Assembly: GCA_964017185.1 (NCBI GenBank)
Contig: OZ024880.1
Span: 43,413,071-43,477,070, forward strand
Reading direction: 5' to 3'
DNA: 64,000 nucleotides
From: Rugalucina vietnamica
Taxonomy: Eukaryota > Mollusca > Bivalvia > Lucinida > Lucinidae
In this document: piece by piece, positions 36,061-44,997 of the stretch
Position numbering within the stretch: position 1 is the stretch's first letter
Layout: each line of letters begins with the position of its first letter
Made by a program: the position numbers and the translations under genes
Notes under the pieces: model-generated
Seen by the model: the letters and a program-made list of their open reading frames with translations, nothing else
The model's database searches: none
What the model was told of the DNA's origin: nothing

Positions 36061-36132
36061 AAATGTGTTATAAAGTCACTTTACACAAATGACAGTCACC
36101 AGTTCCATATCATGACTTGCGATGACAACAAG
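36061..36132 (+). CDS. Ly6/uPAR domain, exon 2 of 3
   Basis: The acceptor is GCGTTGTGTTTTCAG and the donor GTATTT. Phase is 0 on both sides, 24 codons: KCVIKSLYTNDSHQFHIMTC then DDNK. It supplies cysteines 5 and 6 of the Ly6 domain. The reading frame is open into the intron only because the intron begins with a TTTC repeat; the coding part must stop at the donor because exon 3 continues the domain in phase 0. Confidence 0.85.
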
Positions 36133-36138
36133 GTATTT

Positions 36139-36140
36139 TT

Positions 36141-36197
<57 letters not shown>

Positions 36198-36260
36198 TTT
36201 CTTTCTTTCTTTCTTTCGTTCTTTCGTTCGTTCGTCTGTCTGTCTGTCTGTCAGTCTGTT

Positions 36261-36332
<72 letters not shown>

Positions 36333-36354
36333 TCGTTCGTTCGTTCGTTCGTTC

Positions 36355-36440
<86 letters not shown>

Positions 36441-36543
36441 TTCTTTCTTTCTTTCGTTCGTTCGTTCGTCTGTCTGTCTGTTTGTCTGTCAGTCTGTTTC
36501 TTTCTTTCTTTTTTTCTTTCTTTCTTTCTTTCTTTCTTTCTTG
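36139..36543. repeat. compound (TTTC)n/(TTCG)n/(TGTC)n microsatellite next to a splice donor
   Basis: About 400 bases of blocks of TTTC, TTCG and CTGT repeats start six bases after the exon 2 donor. All three forward frames and one reverse frame read through it, which explains the long low-complexity frames (36049-36720, 36122-36544, 36251-36565 minus). Those are not genes. Confidence 0.95.
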
Positions 36544-36840
36544 ACAGGTTATATTGAAAAGTCATCAGTAATTCCCAAAAACCTCATCGGTTCAAATATA
36601 AAACAATTTTACATTACGAAAACTTGCCCATGCAATATACAGAGATTTTTTTCACCTGTAAAAATTGAAAATTTCATCAGATTTTTTTTTATATTTTTCT
36701 TATTTTTGCTCAAAACATAGAATGTGGGTACGCCGAGGCGGTTCTAACGAGTACCCACAATCTATGTTTTTGAGCAAAAATAAGAAAAATAGGTATACCC
36801 CTGCAAACCCCAGTTTTTCTATATAAAAGTGGGGTTTCAG

Positions 36841-37362
36841 CTCAGCAGGCACCTCACGTCTGTTTGACGTCAGATATTGGTTATATTTTGGTCGCGACGT
36901 CATATAACCAATTTCCAACGTCTATCAGACGTCATTTCCTGGACGTCTGGATTGGACGTTGTTTTGACGTCAAACTAGTTCGTCAGTTAGACGTCGTAAT
37001 CAAGACGTGATTTAGACCTTGGCGTGTTTTTCATATATATGTCGACAGAGTTAGCTGCCCTTAAATAATTATTTATTAATCAAAATAAAGTCTTTCACTA
37101 AATTATCGAACTTTCAATTAATATGAAAATAAAATTTGTATATTTAAATATTTATTTCACCATTTTAAATAATTATTTGTTCAGAATAATCTTATTTCTT
37201 ACACTAATGTCGTATTGGTTTTAGCACCATAAAGCAATAAAATTTTGCTTAAATAAGATGTACCAACATCAGGCTGAATTAACATTTTGTATATCCCGAA
37301 ATGTTTATCCAAGTACTGGTTAAGGTGGACCCAGGAAGGGTGTCAAACGAAAAACAAAAAAA

Positions 37363-37396
<34 letters not shown>

Positions 37397-38733
37397 ACCT
37401 AGTACTGGTTTTTACCCAGGAACGGTATTACAAAAAGCAAACCCCGGTTTGAGCCTTCGGGTGCTCGCCGGAAAAAAGCAACCTCCAAGTACTGGTTTTA
37501 CCCAGGAAAGGTAACTAAAAACAAACCCTAGTACTGGTTGGTTCCCAGGAAGAAAAAAACCGAAAAGCCTCCGTGGTGCAGTGGTTAAGTCACTCGCCTT
37601 GTAAACCAGGGGTCGCAGGTTCGATCCCGGGCTTCTCCTAAAACTTCCTTCCGGTTGAGCCTTCGGGTGCTCCCGGAACAACAAACCCACAAAACAAAAA
37701 AACAAAAAAAAAAAAAAAAACCTCCTATAGTACTGGTCTCGCCCAGGAAAAAAAAAATCTGAAAAACTCTATCAAAGGAGTGAAAGGGACTATCAAAAGT
37801 GCATCACTGCCCTTCTGAATGCACTGTTATTCAAAAATGCGAAAAAATATACACCTTAAAGCCAGATGTACGTAATTGACCTCACGGTAGAAATTTTTTA
37901 ATTTTTGCATGTGAGTGTATTTTGATGCCCTACATACAAAAATGAAAAGAAATCGATACCATTCCGGGCTTGTTTTCGAGATATCGGCCTTCAAAATCAT
38001 CAAATTAAAGAGCGAAAATACATTGACGTCAACGTAAAATGCGATTTTTAGACCCCCTTTTCGTTAATTTTCTTGATATATTTCAAAAAATCCACGGTAG
38101 GATTTTTTAAAAAACTGATATGTATTAGAGAAATTCCTGAACTACATATAGATAACGAGAAAGTCCTTAGTTACCGGATTCGTTTTCCTGCTATAGGCGT
38201 GCGAAGAGAGGTAGTCGTTGCTGAATTCAGTACATTTTACGCGCGACGTCGATTTTGCGCCAAAATTTCCGACACTGTTTAGTATTCAATATTGCTAACT
38301 GTCGCGGAAATGTTGTTTTCTTCGGGATAACATGTCCATAAATTATATTTTGAGCAAAAGTAATAAAAATATCAAACATTTTACATTTCTGAGGTCCTCT
38401 GCATAATTGTACGGATATAGTTTCGTATTCCGAACGTAAACTGACGCTAGAAATGACGTTTCGAGCGAAAACTGACGTTACGAATGCGGCGTAAAAATGA
38501 CGTTTCGACCCTTAGATACGCACGTTCCTTTGAGCGCCTTCAATTACGTACATCTGTCTTTAAACTATTGATATGACATAAATTCAAACGTCATTTTTAG
38601 AACGTCAGATTGACGTCAGCTTTCAGACGTTAAACCGACGTTGGCTTTAGCACGTCAGATTGACGTCTGTTTTTGACGTCAAACAAACTTTCAAAATCAA
38701 CCTAACTCCAACTGACGTCAAATGTCTGCTGGG
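36841..38733. mobile_element. E1: 1.9-kb element with TGACGTCA-rich ends
   Basis: The ends are CTCAGCAGGCACCTCACGTC and its imperfect inverse GACGTCAAATGTCTGCTGGG. The outer 200-250 bp at each end are packed with GACGTC/TGACGTCA motifs. The interior contains a repeat of about 236 bp based on AGTACTGGTTTTACCCAGG, a poly-A tract (37365-37393) and a tRNA-headed SINE (37567-37690). No transposase recognised. Confidence 0.75.
37567..37690 (+). mobile_element. SINE with tRNA-Thr-like head
   Basis: It starts GCCTCCGTGGTGCAGTGGTT, has an anticodon-like loop CTTGTAA (Thr TGT) and the B-box GCAGGTTCGATCCCGG. The acceptor stem does not pair, and a non-tRNA body (TTGAGCCTTCGGGTGCTCCC) follows, so it is a SINE rather than a tRNA gene. 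Confidence 0.7.
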
Positions 38734-38855
38734 AGGGGGTACTCATTGCACGGACATGTTTTTCTGATGGATTTAAACATTTCGTTTGTACTACGCGTGT
38801 CAAAGAAAGGTGCAATTCATTTTTGGGACAGTATTTGTATCTCAGAATGGTATTT

Positions 38856-39090
38856 GAGCCGCCTCGTGGGAAAACCAACAATGTGGTTTCCGAACAGGTC
38901 CAACACAAACCGGCCTGTACCGGCACAGAAAAGAGCTAGAAGCTTGAAATTTCGGATTTAAGTAGAAGAAGAATGGTACTATCCGAGTAGCGAAAACAAA
39001 GGCGCTGATCAGCTTCGCGGTTACCGCGAAGCTGATCTGCGTCTTTGTTTTCGCCTATGCAGATTGTTAGTTTTCCCACGAGGCGGCTCA
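38856..39090. mobile_element. MITE-B copy, complete
   Basis: The ends are GAGCCGCCTCGTGGGAAAAC and GTTTTCCCACGAGGCGGCTC in mirrored form. The central palindrome is GATCAGCTTCGCGGTTACCG and its mirror. It ends 44 bases before the acceptor of Ly6 exon 3. Confidence 0.85.
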
Positions 39091-39133
39091 TTTCTTTGTC
39101 CCATGTTAGCCTATCTCTTAGCTTTTCTTTCAG

Positions 39134-39293
39134 TTTTGTGACTCGGAGTTTACGTTTGGTATGGTCGTCGGTCGACGCCGGCGGGATCTGAGTATAAATT
39201 GTTGTAGCAGCAATCTATGTAATGTTCCAAATTACCATCGAACCCCGGCGCCAAGCAGCACTGGTTTACCTACGACTATCTTCCCTGCACATA
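39134..39293 (+). CDS. Ly6/uPAR domain, exon 3 of 3
   Basis: The acceptor is GCTTTTCTTTCAG and the donor GTGAGT. The exon enters in phase 0 and leaves in phase 1. It encodes FCDSEFTFGMVVGRRRRDLS, then INCCSSNLCNVPNY and a Pro/Ser/Thr linker ending TTIFPAH. CCSSNLCN is the diagnostic C-terminal motif of Ly6/uPAR domains (CC-x3-x-CN). With exons 1 and 2 it gives exactly ten cysteines in the canonical order. No hydrophobic GPI-attachment tail follows, so the domain is internal and the chain continues into Kazal exons. Confidence 0.9.
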
Positions 39294-39302
39294 GTGAGTA
39301 AG

Positions 39303-39311
39303 ATTATTAAT

Positions 39312-39358
<47 letters not shown>

Positions 39359-39361
39359 TTT
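39303..39361. repeat. (TTTA)n microsatellite
   Basis: About 14 TTTA units, starting about 10 bases after the Ly6 exon 3 donor. Confidence 0.95.
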
Positions 39362-39608
39362 GGTTCTTGTTCTCAAAAGTTAATCAGGTGATCTACTCCT
39401 CAGCCCCAGTTAGTATGCCAAATATAAAGGCTCTCGCTTAAGGTATCTTGCGACAAGATTTTCAAATTATACTTTCAAAGGGGCATAATTTAGATTAGGG
39501 GCATAACTCTGACGTGCAAAAATACATATCAACTATTTTTTATGAGGAATATGTATAATAAATTTCAAATTTCTATCATTCACCGTTTAAAAGTTGTACT
39601 GCAAGTGT

Positions 39609-39655
<47 letters not shown>
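39609..39655. repeat. (CA)n microsatellite
   Basis: About 23 CA units in the intron. The open frames across it (39594-39879) are chance reads. Confidence 0.95.
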
Positions 39656-39657
<2 letters not shown>

Positions 39658-39966
39658 GTTCAATGCAATATGCCCTTCCAGCTTTTCCAAAGTTGGGGCA
39701 TAAAAATGAAAAAAAAAAACGTAAGGCGGTTAACCAACAAATCACTTTTGTCTTGTCTGTTGTTTGTTGTTTTCTTTATTTCCTCTTTCGAGAGCATACA
39801 TACATATATAGACAAAATACAAATACAATCAATACAAAGAACAAAACATATAGATACAAATGACAAAAGACATGTTTAAAGTCATCTCATTTTGCCCAAT
39901 AAGGTATGCGCTCTTTGCCGAAACGAAATGCAAATAGCATGCTTAATCAGACATGAGAATTTATAG

Positions 39967-40032
39967 AGCCACAAAAGCGAACATTTCATTTATCGCACTT
40001 TCCAGCGTTAAATGAAATGTTCGCTTTTGTGG

Positions 40033-40078
<46 letters not shown>

Positions 40079-40118
40079 GTAAGGCGGTTAACCAACAAAT
40101 CACTTTTATCTTGTCTGC
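39967..40118. repeat. hairpin element followed by poly-A and a duplicated 3' segment
   Basis: GCCACAAAAGCGAACATTTC (39967) pairs with its complement ending at 40034, with a loop of about 20 bases. A poly-A run (40037-40077) and then CGTAAGGCGGTTAACCAAC follow; the last motif also occurs at 39720, so the hairpin and A-run lie between direct repeats. Confidence 0.7.
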
Positions 40119-40155
40119 CAACTCATAATCTAAATGTATATATCTAATGTTATAG

Positions 40156-40315
40156 GCAGCCATCCCATCCACATGGCTACTGGAACGACTGCTAATACTG
40201 GTACTACGACCATTGACCCCTCACTCCAGGTGTTCTGTCAATCAAAAGATGCCATAACTTGCCCAACGACACTGAATCCATTGTGCGCATCGGACAATCA
40301 ATTTTATTTAAATCA
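40156..40315 (+). CDS. Kazal A, first half (duplicate cassette A)
   Basis: The acceptor is CTAATGTTATAG and the donor GTAAGT. The exon enters in phase 1 and leaves in phase 2. It encodes SHPIHMATGTTANTGTTT, IDPSLQVFCQSKDAITC, PTTLNPLCASDNQFYLN. It holds Kazal cysteines 1-3 (spacing 7 and 7), preceded by a short Thr-rich linker. It is nearly identical to B1 (42107-42266) and homologous to the 3' part of D1 (48939-49289). The entry phase fits the Ly6 exon 3 donor. LCASD replaces the usual LCGSD, and NQF replaces KNF. Confidence 0.7.
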
Positions 40316-40832
40316 GTAAGTTTTCAATAAGGCGCGGACATGTTTTGCTTTATAAAGTCTGACCATTTTACAGTCGATAGTCATGTATGCATAGTTTTTG
40401 CACGATCGCACGAGAGGAAAATAAGTTACTTTACTTAATGTTTGATGCTATGCGCTATGGCTATAGTTTTAGTGTTCTGATTCCGTTTTCTATCCCATGT
40501 TAGGTTTAGGAAGGCTGAGTGAGTACCTTTTACATGAAGATGATTGCTTCTTTAGTTGGTTGTGTGTCCTCTTTCCATTTTTTGTTATTTCGGTTAATAT
40601 ATATAAGGAATAAAAATTAAAACTGAGATCCTTTAAGAGCAGTGAACACATTAATGAGAAAGGGGATGGGCCATACCGCGGTTTCGACTATTAAAGTCCC
40701 GGCAACATGGAGTCAAAGAGAATTACAGAAATTTTGCAACTTTCAATAGGGTAGTCGATACAAAGACTGATATTATCTAAATGGGACCAAATCGCTTTTA
40801 CTAACGTCGTTTTGCATTGTAATTTACATTTA

Positions 40833-41115
40833 CATCAGGAAAACATGTCCATCCTTATACATGGGCATGTATATACCCACTTATACCCCACTTTTATATA
40901 GCAAAATTGGGGTATGCAGGGGTATACCTATTTTTCTTGTTTTTGCTCCAAAACATAGATTGCAGATACTCGTTAGAACCGCCTCGCCGAGGCGGTTCTA
41001 ATGTGTACGCACAATCTATGTTTTAGCAAAAATAAGAAAAAAAATACTACTGAAATTTTCAACTTTTACAGCTGAAAATATTCTTTGAATATTGCATGGT
41101 TGTGTTACGCACATT
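40833..41115. mobile_element. MITE-A copy in the cassette A intron
   Basis: It begins CATCAGGAAAACATGTCC and has the core GAACCGCCTCGCCGAGGCGG. An equivalent insertion lies in the cassette B intron (42585-42852). Confidence 0.9.
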
Positions 41116-41170
41116 TTAATTTACATTGCACATAGCTGTCTCGTTATTAACCCCGTTTGTTTCTATTCAG

Positions 41171-41240
41171 GTGTGAGTTTACCAAGGCCCGGTGTGACAA
41201 CGGTGGCTTGACAATAAAAGATGCAGCTTTTTGTGGTTAG
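41171..41240 (+). CDS. Kazal A, second half, ending at TAG
   Basis: The acceptor is TTTCTATTCAG, entered in phase 2; the split codon CA|G gives Gln before cysteine 4. It encodes CEFTKARCDNGG, LTIKDAAFCG, then TAG. It supplies cysteines 4-6. An AATAAA lies at 41260-41265, only 20 bases after the stop. The sequence TGTG|GTTAGA also offers a weak donor at 41236 in phase 1, which would join the Kazal C exon (phase 1 entry) and make this an internal domain instead of a terminal one. Confidence 0.65.
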
Positions 41241-41259
41241 AAAATGAATCTTAACCGAT

Positions 41260-41265
41260 AATAAA
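41260..41265 (+). terminator. poly(A) signal AATAAA after Kazal A
   Basis: Canonical hexamer 20 bases after the TAG of cassette A. Use is unproven in such an AT-rich sequence. Confidence 0.35.
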
Positions 41266-41533
41266 TTTCTGATTTCTCAGAATATCCTCGCTGATCTCAA
41301 AGGACCAAAAAGAAAATATAACCTGCACTATTGATGCTTTACGGGGAGACTTTTTAGGGCCGCCACACGGCACATAACCAGCTGCAGTAATAGCAAATAA
41401 GAATTAAAACTGAGTTCCTTTAAGAGCAGAGAACACATTAATGAGAAAGGGGATGGGCCATACCGCGGTTTCGACTATTAAAGTCTCGTCAGGAATCGCT
41501 TTCACTATCGTATTGCATTGTAATTTACATTTA

Positions 41534-41791
41534 CATCAGGAAAACATGTCCATCCTTATACATGGACATGTATATACCCCCTTATAACCCACTTTTATAT
41601 AGCAAAATTGGGGTATGCAGGGGTATACCTATTTTTCTTATTTTTGCTCGAAAAAGACACTATCTTGAAATAAATTTGTGCATGAGGAAGATAAAGATAC
41701 ATCCAAGCCTTTTATATTTGAAGAAAGCATTGAGAATAATATCTTTATCTTCCTCATGCACAAATTTATTTCAAAATAGTGTCTTTTTCGA
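41534..41791. mobile_element. half of a MITE-A copy joined to a 143-bp hairpin MITE
   Basis: 41534-41648 is a MITE-A left half up to TTATTTTTGCT. At 41649 it runs into a palindrome with ends CGAAAAAGACACTATCTTGA and the mirrored copy near 41771-41790, arms of about 50 bp. MITE-A does not resume afterwards. Confidence 0.75.
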
Positions 41792-42106
41792 AACTTTTTC
41801 CTTTTCCTTTCCCCCACATTATATGCCTATTGATGTCCTTTTTGTCCATTCCTAAGTAAGGATCTGTGAAATTCCGACATTGTCCCGTTCATTTCTTGCG
41901 CAAAGTAGGAATTCCTACTTTGTTCAAATCGATTCCTACTTTGTGCACAGGGTATATCAGTCAGTGTTTTCCTTGTACAATTCTAGAATTGCCCGGTACG
42001 ATTCCAAAATTGGCTGACAATGTAGGAATTCCTACTTTGCGCAGGTGCAATTCCGGAATTGCACCGATTCCTACTTTGCGCAGAACATATATATCTAATG
42101 TTATAG

Positions 42107-42266
42107 GCAGCCATCCCATCCACATGGCTACTGGAACGACTGCTAATACTGGTACTACGACCATTGACCCCTCACTCCAGGTGTTCTGTCAATCAAAAGA
42201 TGCCATAACTTGCCCAACGACACTGGATCCATTGTGCGCATCGGACAAAAACTTATACTTAAATCA
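42107..42266 (+). CDS. Kazal B, first half (duplicate cassette B)
   Basis: It has the same acceptor context (AATGTTATAG), length (160) and phases (1 in, 2 out) as A1. It encodes SHPIHMATGTTANTGTTT, IDPSLQVFCQSKDAITC, PTTLDPLCASDKNLYLN. It differs from A1 at a few residues (LDP, DKNLY). The 240 bp just upstream are a dispersed repeat rich in ATTCCTACTTTG. The larger open frame from 41866 is that repeat fused by chance to the exon. Confidence 0.7.
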
Positions 42267-42584
42267 GTAAGTTTTCAATAAGGCGCGGACATGTTCTGCA
42301 TTATAAAGTGTGACAGTCGATAGTCATGTATGCATAGTTTTTGCACGATCGTGCGAGAAGAAAATAAGTTACTTTACTTAATGTTTGATGCTATGCGCTA
42401 TGGCTATAGTTTTAGTGTTCTAATTCCGTTTTCTATCCCATGTTAGGTTTAGGAAGGCTGAGTGAGTACCTTTTACGTGAAGATGATTGCTTCTTTAGTT
42501 GGTTGTGTGTCCTCTTTCCATTTTTGTTATCATATATAAGGAATCACTTTCACTATTGTCGCTTTGCATTGTAATTTACATTTA

Positions 42585-42852
42585 CATCAGGAAAACATGT
42601 CCATCTTTATACATGGACATGTATATACCCCCTTATACCCCACTTTTATATAGCAAAATTGGGGTATGCAGGGTTATACCTATTTTTCTTAACATAAATT
42701 GTGGGTACTCGTCTAATGTGTACGCACAATCTGTGTTTTGAACAAAAAAATAAAAAAAAAAAAAAAAAAACCTTTCTACTGAAATTTTCATTTTTACAGC
42801 TGAAAATATTCTATGTATATTGCATGGTTGTGTTACGCACATTTTATTTTAC
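42585..42852. mobile_element. MITE-A copy in the cassette B intron
   Basis: Same orientation and same left junction (AATTTACATTTA|CATCAGG) as the cassette A copy, but the palindromic core is deleted (GTACTCGTCTAATGTGTACG). Confidence 0.85.
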
Positions 42853-42911
42853 ATTAGTTTTTGTTATTGCACATAGCTGTTTCTTTATTAACCCCGTTTG
42901 TTTCTATTCAG

Positions 42912-42996
42912 GTGTGAGTTTACCAAGGCCCGGTGTGTCAACGGTGGCTTGACAAGAAAAGTTGCAGCTTTTTGTAACCCGGGGATCGGAAGATGA
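42912..42996 (+). CDS. Kazal B, second half, terminal exon
   Basis: Acceptor TTTCTATTCAG, phase 2 entry. It encodes CEFTKARCVNGG, LTRKVAAFCNPGIGR, stop TGA. It closely matches the terminal Kazal D exon, including the CNPGxGR ending and the start of the 3' UTR. It would give an alternative C-terminus if Ly6 exon 3 is spliced to B1. Confidence 0.7.
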
Positions 42997-43064
42997 AAAT
43001 CGTATCTGTTACGTTTCATGTGACATATGATGTCGCCTTATTGTTTTGTTAAACTCATAAGGAA

Positions 43065-43070
43065 AATAAA
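43065..43070 (+). terminator. poly(A) signal AATAAA after Kazal B
   Basis: Canonical hexamer 69 bases after the stop of cassette B, in UTR sequence homologous to that of Kazal D, where the hexamer lies 61 bases after the stop. Confidence 0.5.
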
Positions 43071-43533
43071 ACGAATGCCAAGAATTTGAAGACTTAAAAT
43101 CATTATTTCCCAAAATAACATTACATGCATTTCTAATTCAAGATTAAAGCATACAACATCAAGTGCACGGATACATTATAAATATCATGGTATGTTTGTG
43201 TGGTTTGAAGTTAAATACTGTCAACACAGTGGTAATTAAAATGGCAGCCATCTAATCCATGAAAAAAAATCTTCACATGGCAAAAAGATGTAGAAGCTAA
43301 TACTGTTCCTGGAGATAAGATTTGAGACGATATACGGCATTGTATGATTTGTGAATAGAAAAGTACGGTACTTGCGATTTTAGTTTTCTTATGCATCAAA
43401 TAATGTCAAAATGATTGTTTTTTTCCATCCTAGCATTATTTACAAACAATCTACATGTACATATGTTGACTAAGCGCTATGCGGCAAAGAGAAACTTCGA
43501 CATAATCGCATCACGATATGTAGTGACACCATG
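43071..43533. other. no gene seen
   Basis: Between cassette B and MITE-B. The minus-strand frame 43211-43399 has no recognisable domain. Confidence 0.5.
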
Positions 43534-43817
43534 ATAATAATAAAGATAAGAGTAAGTGAGCCGCATCGTGAGAAAACCGGATTTTTGCCTAGGCGAAAAC
43601 AAAGGCGCAGATCAGCTTCGCGGTAACCGCGAAGCTGATCAGCGCCTTTGTTTTCGCTACACGGATAGTATATTTCCTCTTCTTCTTAAATCCGAAATTT
43701 CAAGCTTCTAGCTCTTTTCTGAGCTTGTACAGGCCGGTTTATGTCAGACCTGGTCGGAAACCCCGAAGACCGGTTTTCTCGCGTCGCGGCTCATAATAAT
43801 AAAGATAAGAGTAAGTG
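43534..43817. mobile_element. MITE-B copy flanked by a perfect 25-bp direct repeat
   Basis: The element (43559-43792) has the ends AGCCGCATCGTGAGAAAACC and GGTTTTCTCGCGTCGCGGCT in mirrored form and the core palindrome GCTTCGCGGTAACCGCGAAGC-like near 43620. The flanks 43534-43558 and 43793-43817 are identical over 25 bp. Confidence 0.9.
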
Positions 43818-43886
43818 ATAAGTTTAGCTGGTCAACACGATCTCTTTAGTACTCTTTCCTACACACAAGTTTTGGAGTATAACATC

Positions 43887-44006
43887 ATGTTCAGAATTAT
43901 TGTAGTCGTTTCATGTGGGTTTGTTACATTATTATTACTTGGAAAAGTTATTGTAAATGAAAGTCTACCAAGTGCCACGATTGTACGATTATGTCTGAGG
44001 TTTTGA
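43887..44006 (+). CDS. possible signal-peptide exon (tentative)
   Basis: An ATG opens a 39-codon frame beginning MFRIIVVVSCGFVTLLLLGK and continuing VIVNESLPSA, which has the basic-hydrophobic-polar pattern of a secretion signal. It is 855 bases upstream of Kazal C. A phase 1 donor would be needed to join Kazal C; only weak candidates (for example CCAA|GTGCCA) are present. If real, it would start a shorter protein consisting of Kazal C, the Thr-rich stalk and Kazal D. It may equally be a chance frame. Confidence 0.2.
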   Translation: MFRIIVVVSCGFVTLLLLGKVIVNESLPSATIVRLCLRF

Positions 44007-44020
44007 GCATCGCATATTTC

Positions 44021-44240
44021 CATTGGGAAAGCATGTCCGTGACATGGATACCCCATCATACATACCCCACTTTTATTCAGCAAAACTGGGGTATGCAGGG
44101 TTAAAGCTAGTTTTTAATTTTTGCTCCAAAACAAAGATTGTGGGTACTCTTTTTGAGCAAAAGTATTAATGTCATTTTTTCCGGTGAAATTTTCAATTTT
44201 TACAGCTGCAAAAATGTCTGTATATTGAATGGGCAAATAA
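44021..44240. mobile_element. MITE-A copy, degraded
   Basis: Left end CATTGGGAAAGCATGTCCG, TATTCAGCAAAACTGGGGTA and GATTGTGGGTACTC are present; much of the palindromic core is missing. Confidence 0.7.
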
Positions 44241-44249
44241 AAAATAAAC

Positions 44250-44861
44250 ATGTGCCTTTATGTCAACAACACCTTGCATAATGAATGTGTTGTTTTCTCC
44301 TTTTAAATCATTTTAACCAAGAAATGGTTCATTGCTTTCATTGAATATCGGGGGTAGATTGACGGGTCTCGACGTATAATTTAAGGTGGGGCCCCGGCTA
44401 TTAGTTTGGATAACCCTCTGAACAATTGTATCCGGGGGTGGGGGGAGGGGGGGTAGCTTCACAACATATCACAATGTGTTATCAGACTTCAACTGTATAC
44501 ACCATCCCATTGTTAATAAGAAGGTTTTCTCAGAAAAATGATGCAGTAAGCAAAAATACAGAAAAGATATTTTTATATGAAATTTTCATTTTTACAGCTG
44601 ACAAAATCAACAGGGCCCAGTTGTTAAAAACTCCGTTGTTAAGCCGTCAATTTGTTAACTTTATATCGACTTCAAAAGCAAATACACTGTTGTCTTTTGC
44701 AAAGGATTCTCACTTTTTTCAACAACAACAAAAAATAACAGTGTATTTGTAATATTCATGTTTGAAATTTTAACGAATCTTTCACTAACGACATCGTTAA
44801 GTTTGAACAACTGGGCCCAGGTTCATAGGAATTTTTTAGAAATGGTATAATGTCTTTCCAG
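44250..44861. other. intron sequence, repeats only
   Basis: Contains a G-rich stretch (44428-44453) and an inverted pair AACTGGGCCC (about 44808) / GGGCCCAGTTGTT (about 44613), suggesting a small foldback of about 210 bp that includes AATACACTGTTGTC and its mirror. No exon until the Kazal C acceptor. Confidence 0.5.
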
Positions 44862-44997
44862 GTATATACACGGTGTTTGGTCAAACCGCACACGAACTGT
44901 GTGACCAGGTGAGCCAACTAGACTGCTCTAAAGATTACATCCCATACGAGACTGAAGAGAAAGTCTGTGGATCTGACGGGGTAACATACAATAATTT
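44862..44997 (+). CDS. Kazal C, first half
   Basis: The acceptor is AATGTCTTTCCAG and the donor GTAAGT. The exon enters in phase 1 (fits Ly6 exon 3) and leaves in phase 2. It encodes IYTVFGQTAHELCDQVSQLD, then CSKDYIPYETEEKVCGSDG, VTYNN. It holds cysteines 1-3; VCGSDGVTYNN is the classic Kazal motif. The loop between cysteines 2 and 3 has 13 residues instead of the 7 in the other Kazal domains here. By Kazal convention the P1 residue (second after cysteine 2) is Lys, which suggests a trypsin-like target; that is inference. Confidence 0.9.

Larger units (their letters stand above)
36612..38768. mobile_element. MITE-A copy split by element E1
   Basis: The left part 36612-36837 begins CATTACGAAAACTTGCCC and runs to ATATAAAAGTGGGGTTT. 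The right part, from about 38733, continues GGGGGTACTCATTGCACGGA and ends TTTTTCTGATG. Contiguous copies read GGGGTTTAAGGGGGTAT at this place. Confidence 0.8.

Noticed and set aside
36049..36720. Longest open frame in the window (223 codons)
   Set aside because: It consists of Ly6 exon 2 followed by translation of the TTTC/TGTC microsatellite in the intron. The donor GTATTT and the phase 0 fit with 39134 show that coding stops at 36132.
37567..37640. tRNA-Thr(TGT) gene
   Set aside because: The D, anticodon and T regions look plausible, but the acceptor strands do not pair and a SINE body follows.
41866..42270. 134-codon frame containing Kazal B with a longer N-terminus
   Set aside because: The upstream part is a dispersed repeat (ATTCCTACTTTG motifs), also seen at 760-850. 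The conserved acceptor ATGTTATAG shared with A1 marks the true exon start.
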